From: JAAYAY01 sp964563135
GTDB lineage: Bacteria > Planctomycetota > Planctomycetia > Pirellulales > Thermoguttaceae
Direction of reading: 5' to 3'
DNA length: 64,000 bases
Assembly (NCBI GenBank): GCA_964563135.1
Contig: CAZLWV010000014.1
Location: forward strand, 1-64,000
Both the position numbers and the translations under genes were made by a program. Below, piece by piece: positions 45,633 through 54,877 of this stretch; the stretch's first letter is position 1, and each line of letters begins with the position of its first letter. The notes beneath the pieces are model-generated. The model was not told where the DNA came from. It did no database searches and saw nothing but the letters and a program-made list of their open reading frames with translations.

Positions 45633-46856
45633 ATGAATGACTCCCCAGCGAGCTGCCGTCGCCGCCTGCTGGCAGCGATAGGCCTGTGGATCGGCCTCGC
45701 GGCCGCCGCCATCGGTGCGGACGAGACGCCCAAGGTGTCTCCTCTGGCAACCGAAGGTCCCAAGCCGAAGCCCGTTGCGCCCGTCGCCGGCGACGCCATC
45801 GAAGCCTCGATCAATCGGGGGCTCGAGTTTCTCGTCAGACGCCAGAACCCGGGCGGCTCCTGGGGCTCGGCCCGCAACACGAAGGGCCTGAACATCTACG
45901 CCCCCGTCCCCGGCGCCCACCACGCGTTCCGCGCCGCCGTCACGGCCATGTGCATCTCGGCGATCATCGATTCCGGAACCAGCGATCCGGCCGCGCTGGC
46001 CGCCCTTGAAAAAGGCGAGGCCTGGCTGCTGGAGTACCTGCCGCACGTCCGCCGCGCCGACCCCGAGGCGATCTACAATTCCTGGTGCCACGCCTACGCG
46101 ATTGAGGCCCTCGTCCGCATGCACGGCCGGCTCCCCGACGACAAGAAACGCCAGGCCCGGATCGTCGAGCTGATCGAGAGCCAGGTCGACCTTCTTTCGC
46201 GCTATGAGTGCGTCGACGGAGGATGGTGCTACTACGACCTCGACTACCACACCAAACAGCCCGGCGGATCTTCCATCAGCTTCGTCACCGCCACCGTGCT
46301 CGTCGCCTTCCACCAGGCCCGCACGATCGGCGTGGAGATCCCCGAGCGGTTGATCGCGCGTGGAATGGATTCCATCCGCCGGCAGCGCAACCCCGATTTC
46401 GCCTACTGCTACGGCGAGTACCTCAAGTATCGCCCCCGCTACGACATCAACCGTCCCGGCGGGAGCCTCGGCCGTTCCCAGGCCTGCAATATCGCCATGC
46501 GCTACTGGGGCGACGAGCTGGTCACCGACGAGATCCTGAGCAACTGGCTCGACCGCCTGTTCGCCAGGAATCTCTGGCTCGATATCGGGCGCAAACGGCC
46601 GATCCCCCATGAGTCCTGGTTCGCCGTGGCCGGCTACTTCTATTACTACGGCCACTACTACGCCGCGCTCTGCATCCAGCAGCTCCCCGCCGAGCAGCAA
46701 GGGCCCCACATGGACCAGCTTGCCACGATCCTGCTGGCCCATCAGGAGAGCGACGGTTGCTGGTGGGACTACCCCTTCTACGACTACCACCAGCAGTACG
46801 GAACCGCTTTCGCGGTTATGACACTTGCGCGATGCCGGAAGGCGGAGGCCAGGTAG
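45633..46856 (+). CDS. Secreted terpenoid-cyclase/prenyltransferase-fold (alpha/alpha toroid) protein
   Basis: A 407-residue protein with a signal peptide (LLAAIGLWIGLAAAAIGA). The rest matches the alpha/alpha-toroid fold of squalene-hopene cyclases and prenyltransferases: RGLEFLVRRQNPGGSWGS, then YECVDGGWCYYDLDYH and QESDGCWWDYPFYDYHQQYG as QW-like repeats. The DxDD motif of class II cyclases is absent, so cyclase activity is doubtful; these proteins are common in planctomycetes with unknown roles. It starts eight bases after the HlyD-like gene and is surely in the same operon. Its end overlaps the glycosyltransferase gene on the other strand by 41 bp. Confidence 0.75.
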   Translation: MNDSPASCRRRLLAAIGLWIGLAAAAIGADETPKVSPLATEGPKPKPVAPVAGDAIEASINRGLEFLVRRQNPGGSWGSARNTKGLNIYAPVPGAHHAFRAAVTAMCISAIIDSGTSDPAALAALEKGEAWLLEYLPHVRRADPEAIYNSWCHAYAIEALVRMHGRLPDDKKRQARIVELIESQVDLLSRYECVDGGWCYYDLDYHTKQPGGSSISFVTATVLVAFHQARTIGVEIPERLIARGMDSIRRQRNPDFAYCYGEYLKYRPRYDINRPGGSLGRSQACNIAMRYWGDELVTDEILSNWLDRLFARNLWLDIGRKRPIPHESWFAVAGYFYYYGHYYAALCIQQLPAEQQGPHMDQLATILLAHQESDGCWWDYPFYDYHQQYGTAFAVMTLARCRKAEAR

Positions 46857-47928
46857 GTGTAGCCCCTGAAACCGAGGCCGGTTTCGCCGTGTCCCCTTCC
46901 TGGACGATGCGGAGATTCGCCTCCACCACCTCTTCCACGGAGATCCTGCACATTTGCCGGTGTATCTCGTCCGTCGAGATACGCCATCGCGGGCGCGGCT
47001 GAGGCGGGGCCTGCAGAATCGTGTTGTGCACTCCCATCGGGGCCCATTTCGCGGGGCACTGGCACAGTTCAGAACTGAACAGGGCCACCACCGGAGTTCC
47101 CTGCACGCTCGCCAGATGCATCGGACCGGTGTTCGAGACCGTCAGCACATCGACCATCGACAAGGCGGCGCAGAGCTCGCCCAGGTTGAAGTCGCGGTAG
47201 AAAGCCACGCGGTCGACCAGCCCCACCGGCATCCCCTCCTCCAACTGGCCCAGGAGGCCCTCTTCACCCGGTCCGCCGGTCACCATCACGCTCCCGCGGG
47301 CGGCCAGCTTCACGATCAGGTGAAGATACCGCTCGGGCGGCCAGTTCCAGGCGCTGTGGTAGTTGCCGGGATGGACGCCGAACAGGGGCCGGTCGGGCCC
47401 CAGATCCTCCTGGACCCGCGCACCGATTCTCGCCACCGTTGCGGCATCCGGCACCAGCCGAGGTGCGGATAACTGGATTGAGGGGTCCGATCGCAGCCTG
47501 CGCAGGAATGCCAGGGCGAATTCCGATTCGTGGACGGGAGGATGGCTCCGCCGCAACGTCACGTGGCGGTTGCCCAGCAGCCGTCCGGCAAGGCGGCGCG
47601 ACCAGGTAACCCGAATCGGAATTCCGGCCAGCCAGACGGCCAGATAAGTGCGCGTGCCGGGATTGATCACCACCGCCGCATCAAACCGTTCGCTGCGAAG
47701 CCGTCGTGCCAGCTCCCAGGCCGAAGAGCCGCGATCGTCGGCCAGCACCCGATCCATGTGCGGGCTGCCGTGCAGAAGAGGCTGCGTCCGCTGGCCGGCC
47801 AGTACGGTGATGTGGCTGGAAGGAAATGCCTTGCGGGCATACTCGAGCGCCGGCAGAGTGAGCACCAGATCGCCCACGCGGTCGTTGCGAACGATCAGCA
47901 GCCGGGACGGTTCAGGAACTGATTTCAT
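46816..47928 (-). CDS. Glycosyltransferase family 9 (heptosyltransferase-like)
   Basis: A 370-residue protein. It starts near RLLIVRNDRVGDLVLTLPAL, the classic N-terminus of ADP-heptose:LPS heptosyltransferases, continues with FGVHPGNYHSAWNWPPERYL and TVSNTGPMHLASVQGTPVVALF, and has both Rossmann-like halves of GT-B enzymes. The donor is probably a nucleotide-activated heptose or other sugar added to lipopolysaccharide. Residue M51 of the long frame (47928) is taken as start because the family begins there. It follows the GT4 gene by 56 bases, so they probably form one transcript. The 3' end overlaps the convergent toroid-fold gene. Confidence 0.85.
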   Translation of the reverse strand: MKSVPEPSRLLIVRNDRVGDLVLTLPALEYARKAFPSSHITVLAGQRTQPLLHGSPHMDRVLADDRGSSAWELARRLRSERFDAAVVINPGTRTYLAVWLAGIPIRVTWSRRLAGRLLGNRHVTLRRSHPPVHESEFALAFLRRLRSDPSIQLSAPRLVPDAATVARIGARVQEDLGPDRPLFGVHPGNYHSAWNWPPERYLHLIVKLAARGSVMVTGGPGEEGLLGQLEEGMPVGLVDRVAFYRDFNLGELCAALSMVDVLTVSNTGPMHLASVQGTPVVALFSSELCQCPAKWAPMGVHNTILQAPPQPRPRWRISTDEIHRQMCRISVEEVVEANLRIVQEGDTAKPASVSGATPTWPPPSGIAQVS

Positions 47929-47984
47929 AACACACTCAACAAGATGGCAGTTCACGGCCTTTTTCCGCCGGGCCACCGGCTGGT

Positions 47985-49334
47985 TCAGGCGGCCCTGAGC
48001 GGAGACTGGCGGCTCTTGGGAAAGTCTCCAGCGTAGCGGCGGCACGTCTCGATCAGTTGCGAGCAGCTCAGTCTCCACGTCGGCGCGGTAAACTCAGCGG
48101 CCGGGCGCACGTCGGGCACGTGGCCGAGTCTCTCGCAACGTGCAATCAATTCGGCCAGGGCTTCCGGAGAAGACAGGCCGAAGTAGGCACAAAACTCGCC
48201 CCCAACCTCCCGGTGAATGGCGGTGTCGCTGGCCAGCACCGGTTTGCCGTGTTGCAGGGCCTCCACGATCGGCAGACCGAACCCTTCCACGATCGAAGGA
48301 TACACCAGCGCTCGAGACTCCCGGTAGCAGTAGTCCAGCTCGGTGTCGTTCAGGTCCGCACAGTAGAACAGTCGCCGCCCCGATTCGGCATGGTTCAACA
48401 GGCGCCGGTGCAGTTCCGGCATGCCCTTCGTGAAGCTGCCCACCAGGCAGAGACGCACGTCAAAACCCCGATTCCAGAGCCTTTCGAAGGCATCCACCAG
48501 CAGCGGTTGGTTCTTCCGCCGATCCAGGGCGCCCACCATCAGATACGTGTTGCCCCGCTCGAAAATGCTCTGAACCCAGGGACGCACGGCGCCGCCGGCA
48601 CGAGCCGGAATATCAGCGCCCAGCATGAACCAGTGCAACCGCTCCTCCGGCCACGCCGCTTCCGGATGCGACTGGTGCAGATGACTCCGCAGCTCGTCCC
48701 TCACGGTGGCGGAGATAGCCAGGAAGAAGTCCGAATGGTCAGCGGCTCGCTGCAGCCAGCGGCCGAAACGCTCCGCGTGGCGAGGGCCTGCAAACTCCGG
48801 ATGGGTCAGGGGAATCAGATCGTAAACCACCGTGCCCACCCGTGCGCCGTTGCGGCGGGCCTTCTCCACGCTCCTCCAGAATGCCTCGGGGCAGCGCCAC
48901 CAGGGATCCAGGATCACGACCACGTCGCCCGCGCCAGGACGAATGTGCGGACGAACACAAGAATCCCACAGGCGGCGCGATGCCGCGGCGATCTGGCGAG
49001 GCAGCTTCCGGACTCCGCCTCGCCCCGGCGGCGGAAACAGCAGACGGCGCAGGCCGGAAGTTCGGCCATGCGTTGCCTCCGTCCGACTTCCCGACCTGGT
49101 ACCGTCAAACGCGGCCCGGCAGGCATCTTGCGGCCACCGGGCCTCGGTCCAGCCTCCGCAAGCGTATACGAGCGGCAGAACCGTGCCGCCCTGCTCCGAG
49201 ACGACGTCCGGTCCATGATGGACGATGCTGCGCACCACTCGCGGAATCCCTCGCGTCAGGTCGGTCTCCGCGGTGGGCGTACACTCAAACAGGATTCTGA
49301 AAGGAGCTTCGGCAGGCAAGGCAGGTACGCTCAT
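47985..49334 (-). CDS. Glycosyltransferase family 4 (group 1)
   Basis: A 449-residue GT-B enzyme. The N-terminal half has FRILFECTPTAETDLTRGIPRVV, and the C-terminal half has GNTYLMVGALDRRKNQPLLVDAFERL and LVYPSIVEGFGLPIVEALQHGKPVLAS, the E(x)7E motif that binds nucleotide-sugar. It transfers a sugar to a glycan acceptor, probably surface polysaccharide. The gene lies just upstream of the GT9 gene on the same strand, fitting a pair that builds lipopolysaccharide or exopolysaccharide. Confidence 0.85.
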   Translation of the reverse strand: MSVPALPAEAPFRILFECTPTAETDLTRGIPRVVRSIVHHGPDVVSEQGGTVLPLVYACGGWTEARWPQDACRAAFDGTRSGSRTEATHGRTSGLRRLLFPPPGRGGVRKLPRQIAAASRRLWDSCVRPHIRPGAGDVVVILDPWWRCPEAFWRSVEKARRNGARVGTVVYDLIPLTHPEFAGPRHAERFGRWLQRAADHSDFFLAISATVRDELRSHLHQSHPEAAWPEERLHWFMLGADIPARAGGAVRPWVQSIFERGNTYLMVGALDRRKNQPLLVDAFERLWNRGFDVRLCLVGSFTKGMPELHRRLLNHAESGRRLFYCADLNDTELDYCYRESRALVYPSIVEGFGLPIVEALQHGKPVLASDTAIHREVGGEFCAYFGLSSPEALAELIARCERLGHVPDVRPAAEFTAPTWRLSCSQLIETCRRYAGDFPKSRQSPLRAA

Positions 49335-49494
49335 CAGGGGCTTCGGTTGCCAGTCAACAGCGGTGAACTGTAACAGATGGCCAGCGGTCCCAAGAAGCCC
49401 ATTTTCTTCGACTGGCGAAGATGGGTAGAATGCGGCGTGCCGAAGACAATTCCGAGACTCTCACCGCTGCCGTCACGTGATGCCGAACCCCGGG

Positions 49495-50607
49495 TTACCG
49501 AGAGTCCCGTTGGAGCCGTCCGTGACAATAGATGTCTGACCCGACCTGCTGAATCTGCGGATCGGCAAACGTGAATGCCTGCGGCATCTCGTCGACCCCT
49601 TCGCCCGCGATCGGGCTGCGGGCTGCCGTGCCGCCGATCACCTTGGGGGCAATGAAAACGTGTGCCTCATCGATTTCTCCCGCGTCGAGCAGGCAGCCCG
49701 CCAATTGCCCCCCGCCTTCCACCAGAACATTGGTCATCTGCCGGTTTCCCAGTTCCTGCAGCAACTGCTCCAGACGCCCGTCCCGTGTTTCGGCCTTGCA
49801 TACCAGCACCTCGCAGCCCGCACTGGTCAGGCGGCGGCGCTCGGAGGCCGGCGCCTCGGTACCGACCGCCACCAACACGGGCACCTCACGGGCGGTCCGT
49901 ACCAGTTGGGAATCGCTCGACAGGGTGGCACGGGTATCGACGACAATCCGTACCGCCGTTCGGGGGCCGGGCGGACGAGCCGTGAGCAAGGGATCGTCGA
50001 GCCGGGCCGTCAGCCGGCCGATCATGATCGCGTCGACCCGCCCGCGAAGCTTGTGCACGATGTCGCGCGACTGCTTGTTCGAAATCCAGCGGCTGAAGCC
50101 GGTTTTCGTGGCCGTCTTGCCGTCGAGCGTCATCGCCCATTTGGCGATGATCCAGGGACGCTTTGCCAACTGAAGGGTAAGATACGGGGCGTTGAGCCGC
50201 TGCGCGGCGGGTTCCAGCAGTCCCATCTCGACCGACACGCCGGCGTCTCTCAACTCGGCGATCCCGCCACCGTCGACCTTCGGAAAAGGATCGCGCTGGG
50301 CCACGACCACGCGGGCGATCCTCGCCTCGAGAATGGCCTTCGTGCAAGGAGGAGTCTTGCCCTGATGGCAGCAAGGCTCCAGCGTGACATACATCGTGGC
50401 TCCCTCGGCCCGGCGCCCCGCCAGTTTGAGTGCCTCGATCTCCGCATGCGGCCCGCCGAACTGCCGATGCCACCCCTCGCCGATGATCTCGGCCCCCTGA
50501 ACGATCACGCACCCTACCATTGGATTGGGTTCAACGAACCCCTCGCCGTGGGCGGCCAACTCCAGCGCCCGCTGCATGTGCCAGACATCGAGATCATACT
50601 GATCCAT
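49495..50607 (-). CDS. ribD: Riboflavin biosynthesis deaminase/reductase RibD
   Basis: A 370-residue bifunctional enzyme that deaminates and then reduces the pyrimidine intermediate of riboflavin synthesis. The deaminase domain has PHAEIEAL and LEPCCHQGKTPPCTKAI, which bind zinc through H and two C residues. The reductase domain has the NADPH-binding and substrate regions (WIIAKWAMTLDGKTATKTG, LVEGGGQLAG). The start at M36 of the long frame (50607) is chosen because RibD similarity begins at MDQYDLDVWHMQRALELA. No other rib gene and no FMN riboswitch was seen nearby, so synthesis genes are scattered. Confidence 0.9.
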   Translation of the reverse strand: MDQYDLDVWHMQRALELAAHGEGFVEPNPMVGCVIVQGAEIIGEGWHRQFGGPHAEIEALKLAGRRAEGATMYVTLEPCCHQGKTPPCTKAILEARIARVVVAQRDPFPKVDGGGIAELRDAGVSVEMGLLEPAAQRLNAPYLTLQLAKRPWIIAKWAMTLDGKTATKTGFSRWISNKQSRDIVHKLRGRVDAIMIGRLTARLDDPLLTARPPGPRTAVRIVVDTRATLSSDSQLVRTAREVPVLVAVGTEAPASERRRLTSAGCEVLVCKAETRDGRLEQLLQELGNRQMTNVLVEGGGQLAGCLLDAGEIDEAHVFIAPKVIGGTAARSPIAGEGVDEMPQAFTFADPQIQQVGSDIYCHGRLQRDSR

Positions 50608-50782
50608 CAACCGACTCCTTGAACCCTGCACGCCAGGCGGGCCGTCTTCCGAGAATCGTGCGTGTCGGGGCCGCCCCGCCAAGCCTATTATCGGCGAATT
50701 CTCGTCCGCCAACTAGCCGACTCGGCCACGAACTGCTGCCTGTGAAATGACCTGCCGCTTCGCCGGCTCGATCGGCGAGAGG

Positions 50783-51550
50783 TCACACCTCGTGGACTTC
50801 CGAAACCTCGTAGCGGCTGGCGACGTGAATGGGAAGGCGATCGCCAAGAATCCGGCGATGGCAGGCAATCGCCAACGCCGGGGTGTTGTTCTCCTGGGAG
50901 AGGTGGCCCAGGCAGAGCCAGCGGAGCCGGCCGTTGGTCGACACGGAAACCAGCGTGGCGGCCTCCTCGTTGGACAGGTGTCCGCCGGGGCCGCGGATCC
51001 GCCGCTTGAGCTCCGCCGGATACCATCCCGAGGCCAGCATCCGCGGGTCATAGTTGCTCTCCAGCAGCATTGCGTCCAGCGAGCCCAGCAGTTCCGGTAG
51101 CCCCCGAAAGATGTGCCCCAGGTCGGTCAGAATGCCCAGCCGCTGCTCTCCGTCGTCCACGACGAATGCCACTCCATCAACCCCGTCGTGGGGTGTGGGA
51201 ATGGTCTCGACCGTCACGTGCCCGAACCGCAGCGTTGACCCGGCGTTGAAATACTCGATCTGCTGGAGCTTGCCCAGCGAACTCCGCCTTCCAGCCTGGA
51301 GCAGCGTCCGGGGCGTCACGTAGACCGGGAGCCCGAACTTCCGCTGAAAAACTCCCAGCGACTTGCAGTGGTCCGAGTGGTCGTGGGAGATGATCACCGC
51401 CTGGACGCCGCGAATGTCCCGCCCGTGCCTGGCCAGCCGCGTCTCGGCCTGAATGCCGCTGATACCGGCGTCCAGCAGCAGACGCACATCCCCCGATTCT
51501 ACGTAGATGCAGTTTCCGTTACTGCCGGATTGAAGCGAGATCGTGCGCAT
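50783..51550 (-). CDS. MBL-fold metallohydrolase (YycJ/WalJ type)
   Basis: A 255-residue protein. The metallo-beta-lactamase motifs are clear: HDHSDH (zinc site), TPHDG, LTDLGH and HLSQENNTP. It begins ISLQSGSNGNCIYVES, the start of the YycJ/WalJ-like group, where a dinuclear zinc site cleaves phosphodiesters in nucleic acid repair or turnover. The precise substrate is unknown. It is monocistronic as far as visible. Confidence 0.8.
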   Translation of the reverse strand: MRTISLQSGSNGNCIYVESGDVRLLLDAGISGIQAETRLARHGRDIRGVQAVIISHDHSDHCKSLGVFQRKFGLPVYVTPRTLLQAGRRSSLGKLQQIEYFNAGSTLRFGHVTVETIPTPHDGVDGVAFVVDDGEQRLGILTDLGHIFRGLPELLGSLDAMLLESNYDPRMLASGWYPAELKRRIRGPGGHLSNEEAATLVSVSTNGRLRWLCLGHLSQENNTPALAIACHRRILGDRLPIHVASRYEVSEVHEV

Positions 51551-51834
51551 CGCTGCATTCTAGCGGAAGCCCCTGGGAGCGCGAAGCTGATCATCAGAAG
51601 CCGCCTCCCGGCCAGATGGCCGGATGGCCATCCTCGCGGGGAGCACCATCATGACGGGCTCGATGATCTTGGCCTGCCATTCTCAGAAACCTGCTCGAGA
51701 TTGGACCCGCCGTGGTGGAGGAGCATTGCCGGCGCCCGCAGAGTCCATGCGCGACGACGCCCGCCGCAAGCCCGGCTTTCTGTGGCCTCCCCCGCCGCTC
51801 GGCCGCAAGCATCCTCCATGCCGACACCAACAGG

Positions 51835-52146
51835 TTATCGGCGCCCGATCGACAGCAGTTCCTCGAGCCTGTCTTGCGCCGCGCCGGCCGTGGCGGAACT
51901 GGCCCGGGCCTGCGTGAGCGATTCATGGAGTGAGATCAGGCTGTCGCCGATCTCCGCGCTCATCGATTGCACGGCTGGACTCTCGGAATCCGAAGAAGGT
52001 CTGTCGCCCGACGAGTTGGCCGAGAAGAACTCGACCGGTGAGGTATAGAGCGGTTGGGCGAGACTCTGAGCGGCCACGGCCAGTTGCTGGTGGGCTGCCG
52101 TCATCCCGGCCAGCGCCGACTGAAATGCCGTTGAGCGAATGACCAT
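51835..52146 (-). CDS. Small protein with flagellar-rod-like N-terminus
   Basis: A 103-residue protein with a strong ribosome-binding site (GAGGAGGAGG) upstream of the ATG. The N-terminus, RSTAFQSALAGMTAAHQQLA followed by VAAQSLAQ, resembles the SGLxAAQxRLxVAANNIAN opening of flagellar rod proteins such as FlgC. The remainder is low-complexity and helical, with nothing that fits the rod protein C-terminus. It may be a shortened or divergent axial protein, or a coincidental amphipathic helix. No other flagellar gene is nearby. The upstream AGTATA (minus TATACT) at 52172-52177 could be a -10. Confidence 0.5.
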   Translation of the reverse strand: MVIRSTAFQSALAGMTAAHQQLAVAAQSLAQPLYTSPVEFFSANSSGDRPSSDSESPAVQSMSAEIGDSLISLHESLTQARASSATAGAAQDRLEELLSIGRR

Positions 52147-52448
52147 GGTCTCGCCCTCCTCCTCAATCTCAAGTATAGATCACAATCTGCCCGGAAGACG
52201 CTGAAATAGTGAAGCAGATACACCAGTCCCGCACCCGCTTCCCGCCGGCCGGGGCAAGGGAGCCCTTTCCTTGCATACCGCCGACCGCTCGATTACTATC
52301 ACAGTATCCCCTGCCCAGTGCGGCGAACCTCGAAGATCGCGGGCTCTTTCCCAGGCACTCGCCACCAGCGGGAGCCCGGTTCCCAGGCAAGGCAACGCAC
52401 CGGATTGTTCCCCGATCGATTGCGGAACCAGTAGAAGAAGGAAATCCC
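52147..52448. other. 302-bp divergent spacer
   Basis: It lies between the small minus-strand protein and the plus-strand EEP hydrolase. It contains the minus-strand TATACT at 52172-52177 and nothing else recognisable. Confidence 0.35.
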
Positions 52449-53321
52449 ATGTATCTCAGTGCCATCGTGCTGGTAGCAGCAACCACGATCCTGGCCGAAG
52501 AAACCAAGGAAACATCGCCCCCCTTCCAGGTCAAAGTGCTGAGCTTCAACATCCGCTACGGCACCGCCAACGACGGCGACAACGCCTGGCCCCACCGGCA
52601 GGAGATGGTTTGCGATGTGATCCGCAGTGAAGCAGCCGACTTCTGCGGGCTCCAGGAAGCGCTCCGATTCCAGATCGATGCGATTCGCCAGCATGTCCCG
52701 GAGTACGCGGAGCACGGTTGCGGCCGGACCGACGGCAAGACGGAAGGCGAATACTCGGTCATCCTCTTCCGGAAAGACCGCTGGCAGTTCGATCGCGGCC
52801 AGACCGTCTGGCTCTCCGACACCCCCACCCAGCCGGGCTCCAAAACCTGGGGCAACGACATCCCGCGGATTGTTACCTGGGGCCGGTTTGTCGAGAAAAC
52901 GACCGGACGGGCGATCTTCGTGCTCAACACCCATTTCGATCACCGTTCCCAGCCCTCGCGGGAAAAGAGCGCCGAGTTCACTGCCAGGCTCATCGCCAAG
53001 TCTGTCGGCGATGCCCCGCTGGTCCTCACCGGCGATTTCAATGCCGGCGAGCAGAATCCGGCCATCCAGCGGCTCAAGCAGCATGTGGGAGAAGACGCCG
53101 TCGGCCTGGTCGATTCCTTCCGCGCCGTCCATCCCGACGAAAAGACCGTCGGCACCTTCAACGCTTTCGAAGGCCGCACCGACGGCGACAAGATCGACTA
53201 CATCTTCACCTCGCGTGCCGCCCGAGTCGTGTCGGCCGACATCCTTCGTACCAGCCGCGATTCTCGCTACCCTTCGGACCATTTCCCGATCAATGCGGTC
53301 CTCGAGTTCCCCTCGAAGTAA
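52449..53321 (+). CDS. Secreted endonuclease/exonuclease/phosphatase-family hydrolase
   Basis: A 290-residue protein with a weak signal peptide (MYLSAIVLVAATTILA). The EEP fold is shown by VKVLSFNIRYG (metal ligand N), LQEALRFQ (E), VLNTHFDHRS (active H), LTGDFNAGEQNPAI (D-N) and YPSDHFPINAVL (final D-H). Members cut phosphodiesters or phosphate esters; a secreted phosphodiesterase of unknown substrate is the best call. The ATG at 52449 is chosen as the one that begins the signal peptide. Confidence 0.82.
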   Translation: MYLSAIVLVAATTILAEETKETSPPFQVKVLSFNIRYGTANDGDNAWPHRQEMVCDVIRSEAADFCGLQEALRFQIDAIRQHVPEYAEHGCGRTDGKTEGEYSVILFRKDRWQFDRGQTVWLSDTPTQPGSKTWGNDIPRIVTWGRFVEKTTGRAIFVLNTHFDHRSQPSREKSAEFTARLIAKSVGDAPLVLTGDFNAGEQNPAIQRLKQHVGEDAVGLVDSFRAVHPDEKTVGTFNAFEGRTDGDKIDYIFTSRAARVVSADILRTSRDSRYPSDHFPINAVLEFPSK

Positions 53322-53408
53322 CGGCGAGAATGGCAACCGGGATTCCGCAGCGCCAGCGCCATCTCTGCCCCGGACCGCCACTGCCCCGGTCGCTCCGGCA
53401 GCCTGCCC

Positions 53409-54869
53409 TCAGGGCCCCATCCGCGACGCCGCAATCCCTCCATCGATCTCCGCCAGCCTCTCGACAACTTCCCCCATCGTGGCCCGCCGGGTCGCGTCGC
53501 GAGCAAGCATGGCCAGGAGCAGGTCCTGATAGGGTTTCTCCACCTGGAAAGCCAGCTCCGGACCGAGGTCCCGGTTCTGCAGCACCTGCAGCGTCTCCAC
53601 GATCGACTGCTCGGCGAGGGCCGGCCGGCCGCTGAACAACTCGAAGAACAGGAGCCCGAGCGAGTAGACGTCGCTTGCCAGGGTGGCCGGCAGGGCGCTG
53701 GCCTGCTCGGGCGACATGTAGGCGGGAGTCCCCCGGATTGTGGACCTCGCCCCCGGAGCCACGAAATCGACGGTCGCGTCCAGCCTTTCCGTCTCCGCTC
53801 CGGGCCCCGCCTTCCCGCCCGCCGCGTCCTTCGCCTGGCCGCCATCCCCGGCGCGGCTAGCCGCCGTGGCCAGCCCGAAATCAACGATCTTGGCCACGCC
53901 CCGGCCGGTTACGATCACGTTGGCCGGCTTGAGATCGCCGTGAACGATCCCGCACTCGTGCGCGTCGGCCAGCCCGGCCGCAATCTGCCGGGCAAGTGCC
54001 AGGGCGCTTCCTTGCTCGAGTCCCTTCTCGATCAACTGGGAAAGCGGAACCCCGTCGAGGTATTCCATGGCGATCAGGGGCAGCCCGTCTTCTTCGTCCA
54101 CCGAGTAAATGGTGCACACGTTCGGCGAGGCAAGGCGGGCGGCGGCCCTCGCCTCGGCCAGAACAGTCTGGCGGGACTCGAACACGTTTCGCTTGAGCAC
54201 CTTCAACGCCACCATCCGCTCCAGCCGCAGGTCCCAGGCGGCAAACACGCTGCCGAACGACCCCGAACCGACTGCTCGGCGGATCCGGTAACGGCCCACG
54301 CTCCGACCGGGTCGAAGGGCCGTTTCCGGATTGAGATTGCCGTCGGCCGAAGTCCAGTTGGCCGGGCACAACCCGCCCGACTGCAGGGCATCGAGCACCC
54401 GCAAGACCACATCAGGCCGCCGCCCGACGCTCAGGTTGTGCTTGACCGAATACTGCAGAATCCCCTGGGGATCGACGAGAAACAGCCCCCGCGCGGAGAT
54501 CTCCTTCTCTTCGACCCACACTCCATACGCCCGTGCGACCTGGCCGCCGGTGTCGGAGGCCAGCGGAAACCGCAACCGTCCCAGCCCGCCTTCGCTCGGC
54601 GGCGTGTTCAGCCACTCACGATGCAGTTCGATCGTGTCGACGCTGATGCCCAGCAGTTCGCACTTCCGGGCCACAAAATCGGCAAGCTGGGCACTGAACG
54701 CCGTCAGCTCGGTCGGGCAGACAAACGAGAAATCCCGCGGGTAGAAGATGAGGGCCAGCCAGCGCCCCGCAAATCCCCGGAGCGTGGCCCGCCCGACATC
54801 CGTGTGCTCGGCACTCACACAAGGAAGCGAAAACCCTGGCGCCGGTCTTCCAACTTCGCACACAGACAT
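53409..54869 (-). CDS. 2-Cys peroxiredoxin fused to a Hanks-type Ser/Thr kinase
   Basis: A 486-residue fusion. Residues 1-175 are a complete AhpC/TSA peroxiredoxin: FSFVCPTEL puts the peroxidatic cysteine at C51, and GGLCPANW puts the resolving cysteine at C168. A short linker leads to a protein kinase: glycine loop VGSGSFGSV (200-208), ALK with K223, E239 in the C-helix, HGDLKPANV (310-318; HGD instead of HRD), DFG (330-332) and a SPEQ region near 386. So both halves look active, except that R of HRD is G. No transmembrane segment or sensor domain follows. A peroxide-reactive kinase is inferred. It starts eight bases after the ACT gene stop and is very likely co-transcribed with it. Confidence 0.85.
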   Translation of the reverse strand: MSVCEVGRPAPGFSLPCVSAEHTDVGRATLRGFAGRWLALIFYPRDFSFVCPTELTAFSAQLADFVARKCELLGISVDTIELHREWLNTPPSEGGLGRLRFPLASDTGGQVARAYGVWVEEKEISARGLFLVDPQGILQYSVKHNLSVGRRPDVVLRVLDALQSGGLCPANWTSADGNLNPETALRPGRSVGRYRIRRAVGSGSFGSVFAAWDLRLERMVALKVLKRNVFESRQTVLAEARAAARLASPNVCTIYSVDEEDGLPLIAMEYLDGVPLSQLIEKGLEQGSALALARQIAAGLADAHECGIVHGDLKPANVIVTGRGVAKIVDFGLATAASRAGDGGQAKDAAGGKAGPGAETERLDATVDFVAPGARSTIRGTPAYMSPEQASALPATLASDVYSLGLLFFELFSGRPALAEQSIVETLQVLQNRDLGPELAFQVEKPYQDLLLAMLARDATRRATMGEVVERLAEIDGGIAASRMGP

Positions 54870-54877
54870 CTCTTCAG

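Noticed and set aside
43934..45895. 653-codon minus-strand open frame
   Set aside because: It is opposite the HlyD-like gene with a clear signal peptide and lipoyl motifs; no homology seen in the antisense reading.
49495..50782. FMN riboswitch upstream of ribD
   Set aside because: The 175 bases upstream of the ribD start show none of the conserved RFN-element segments.
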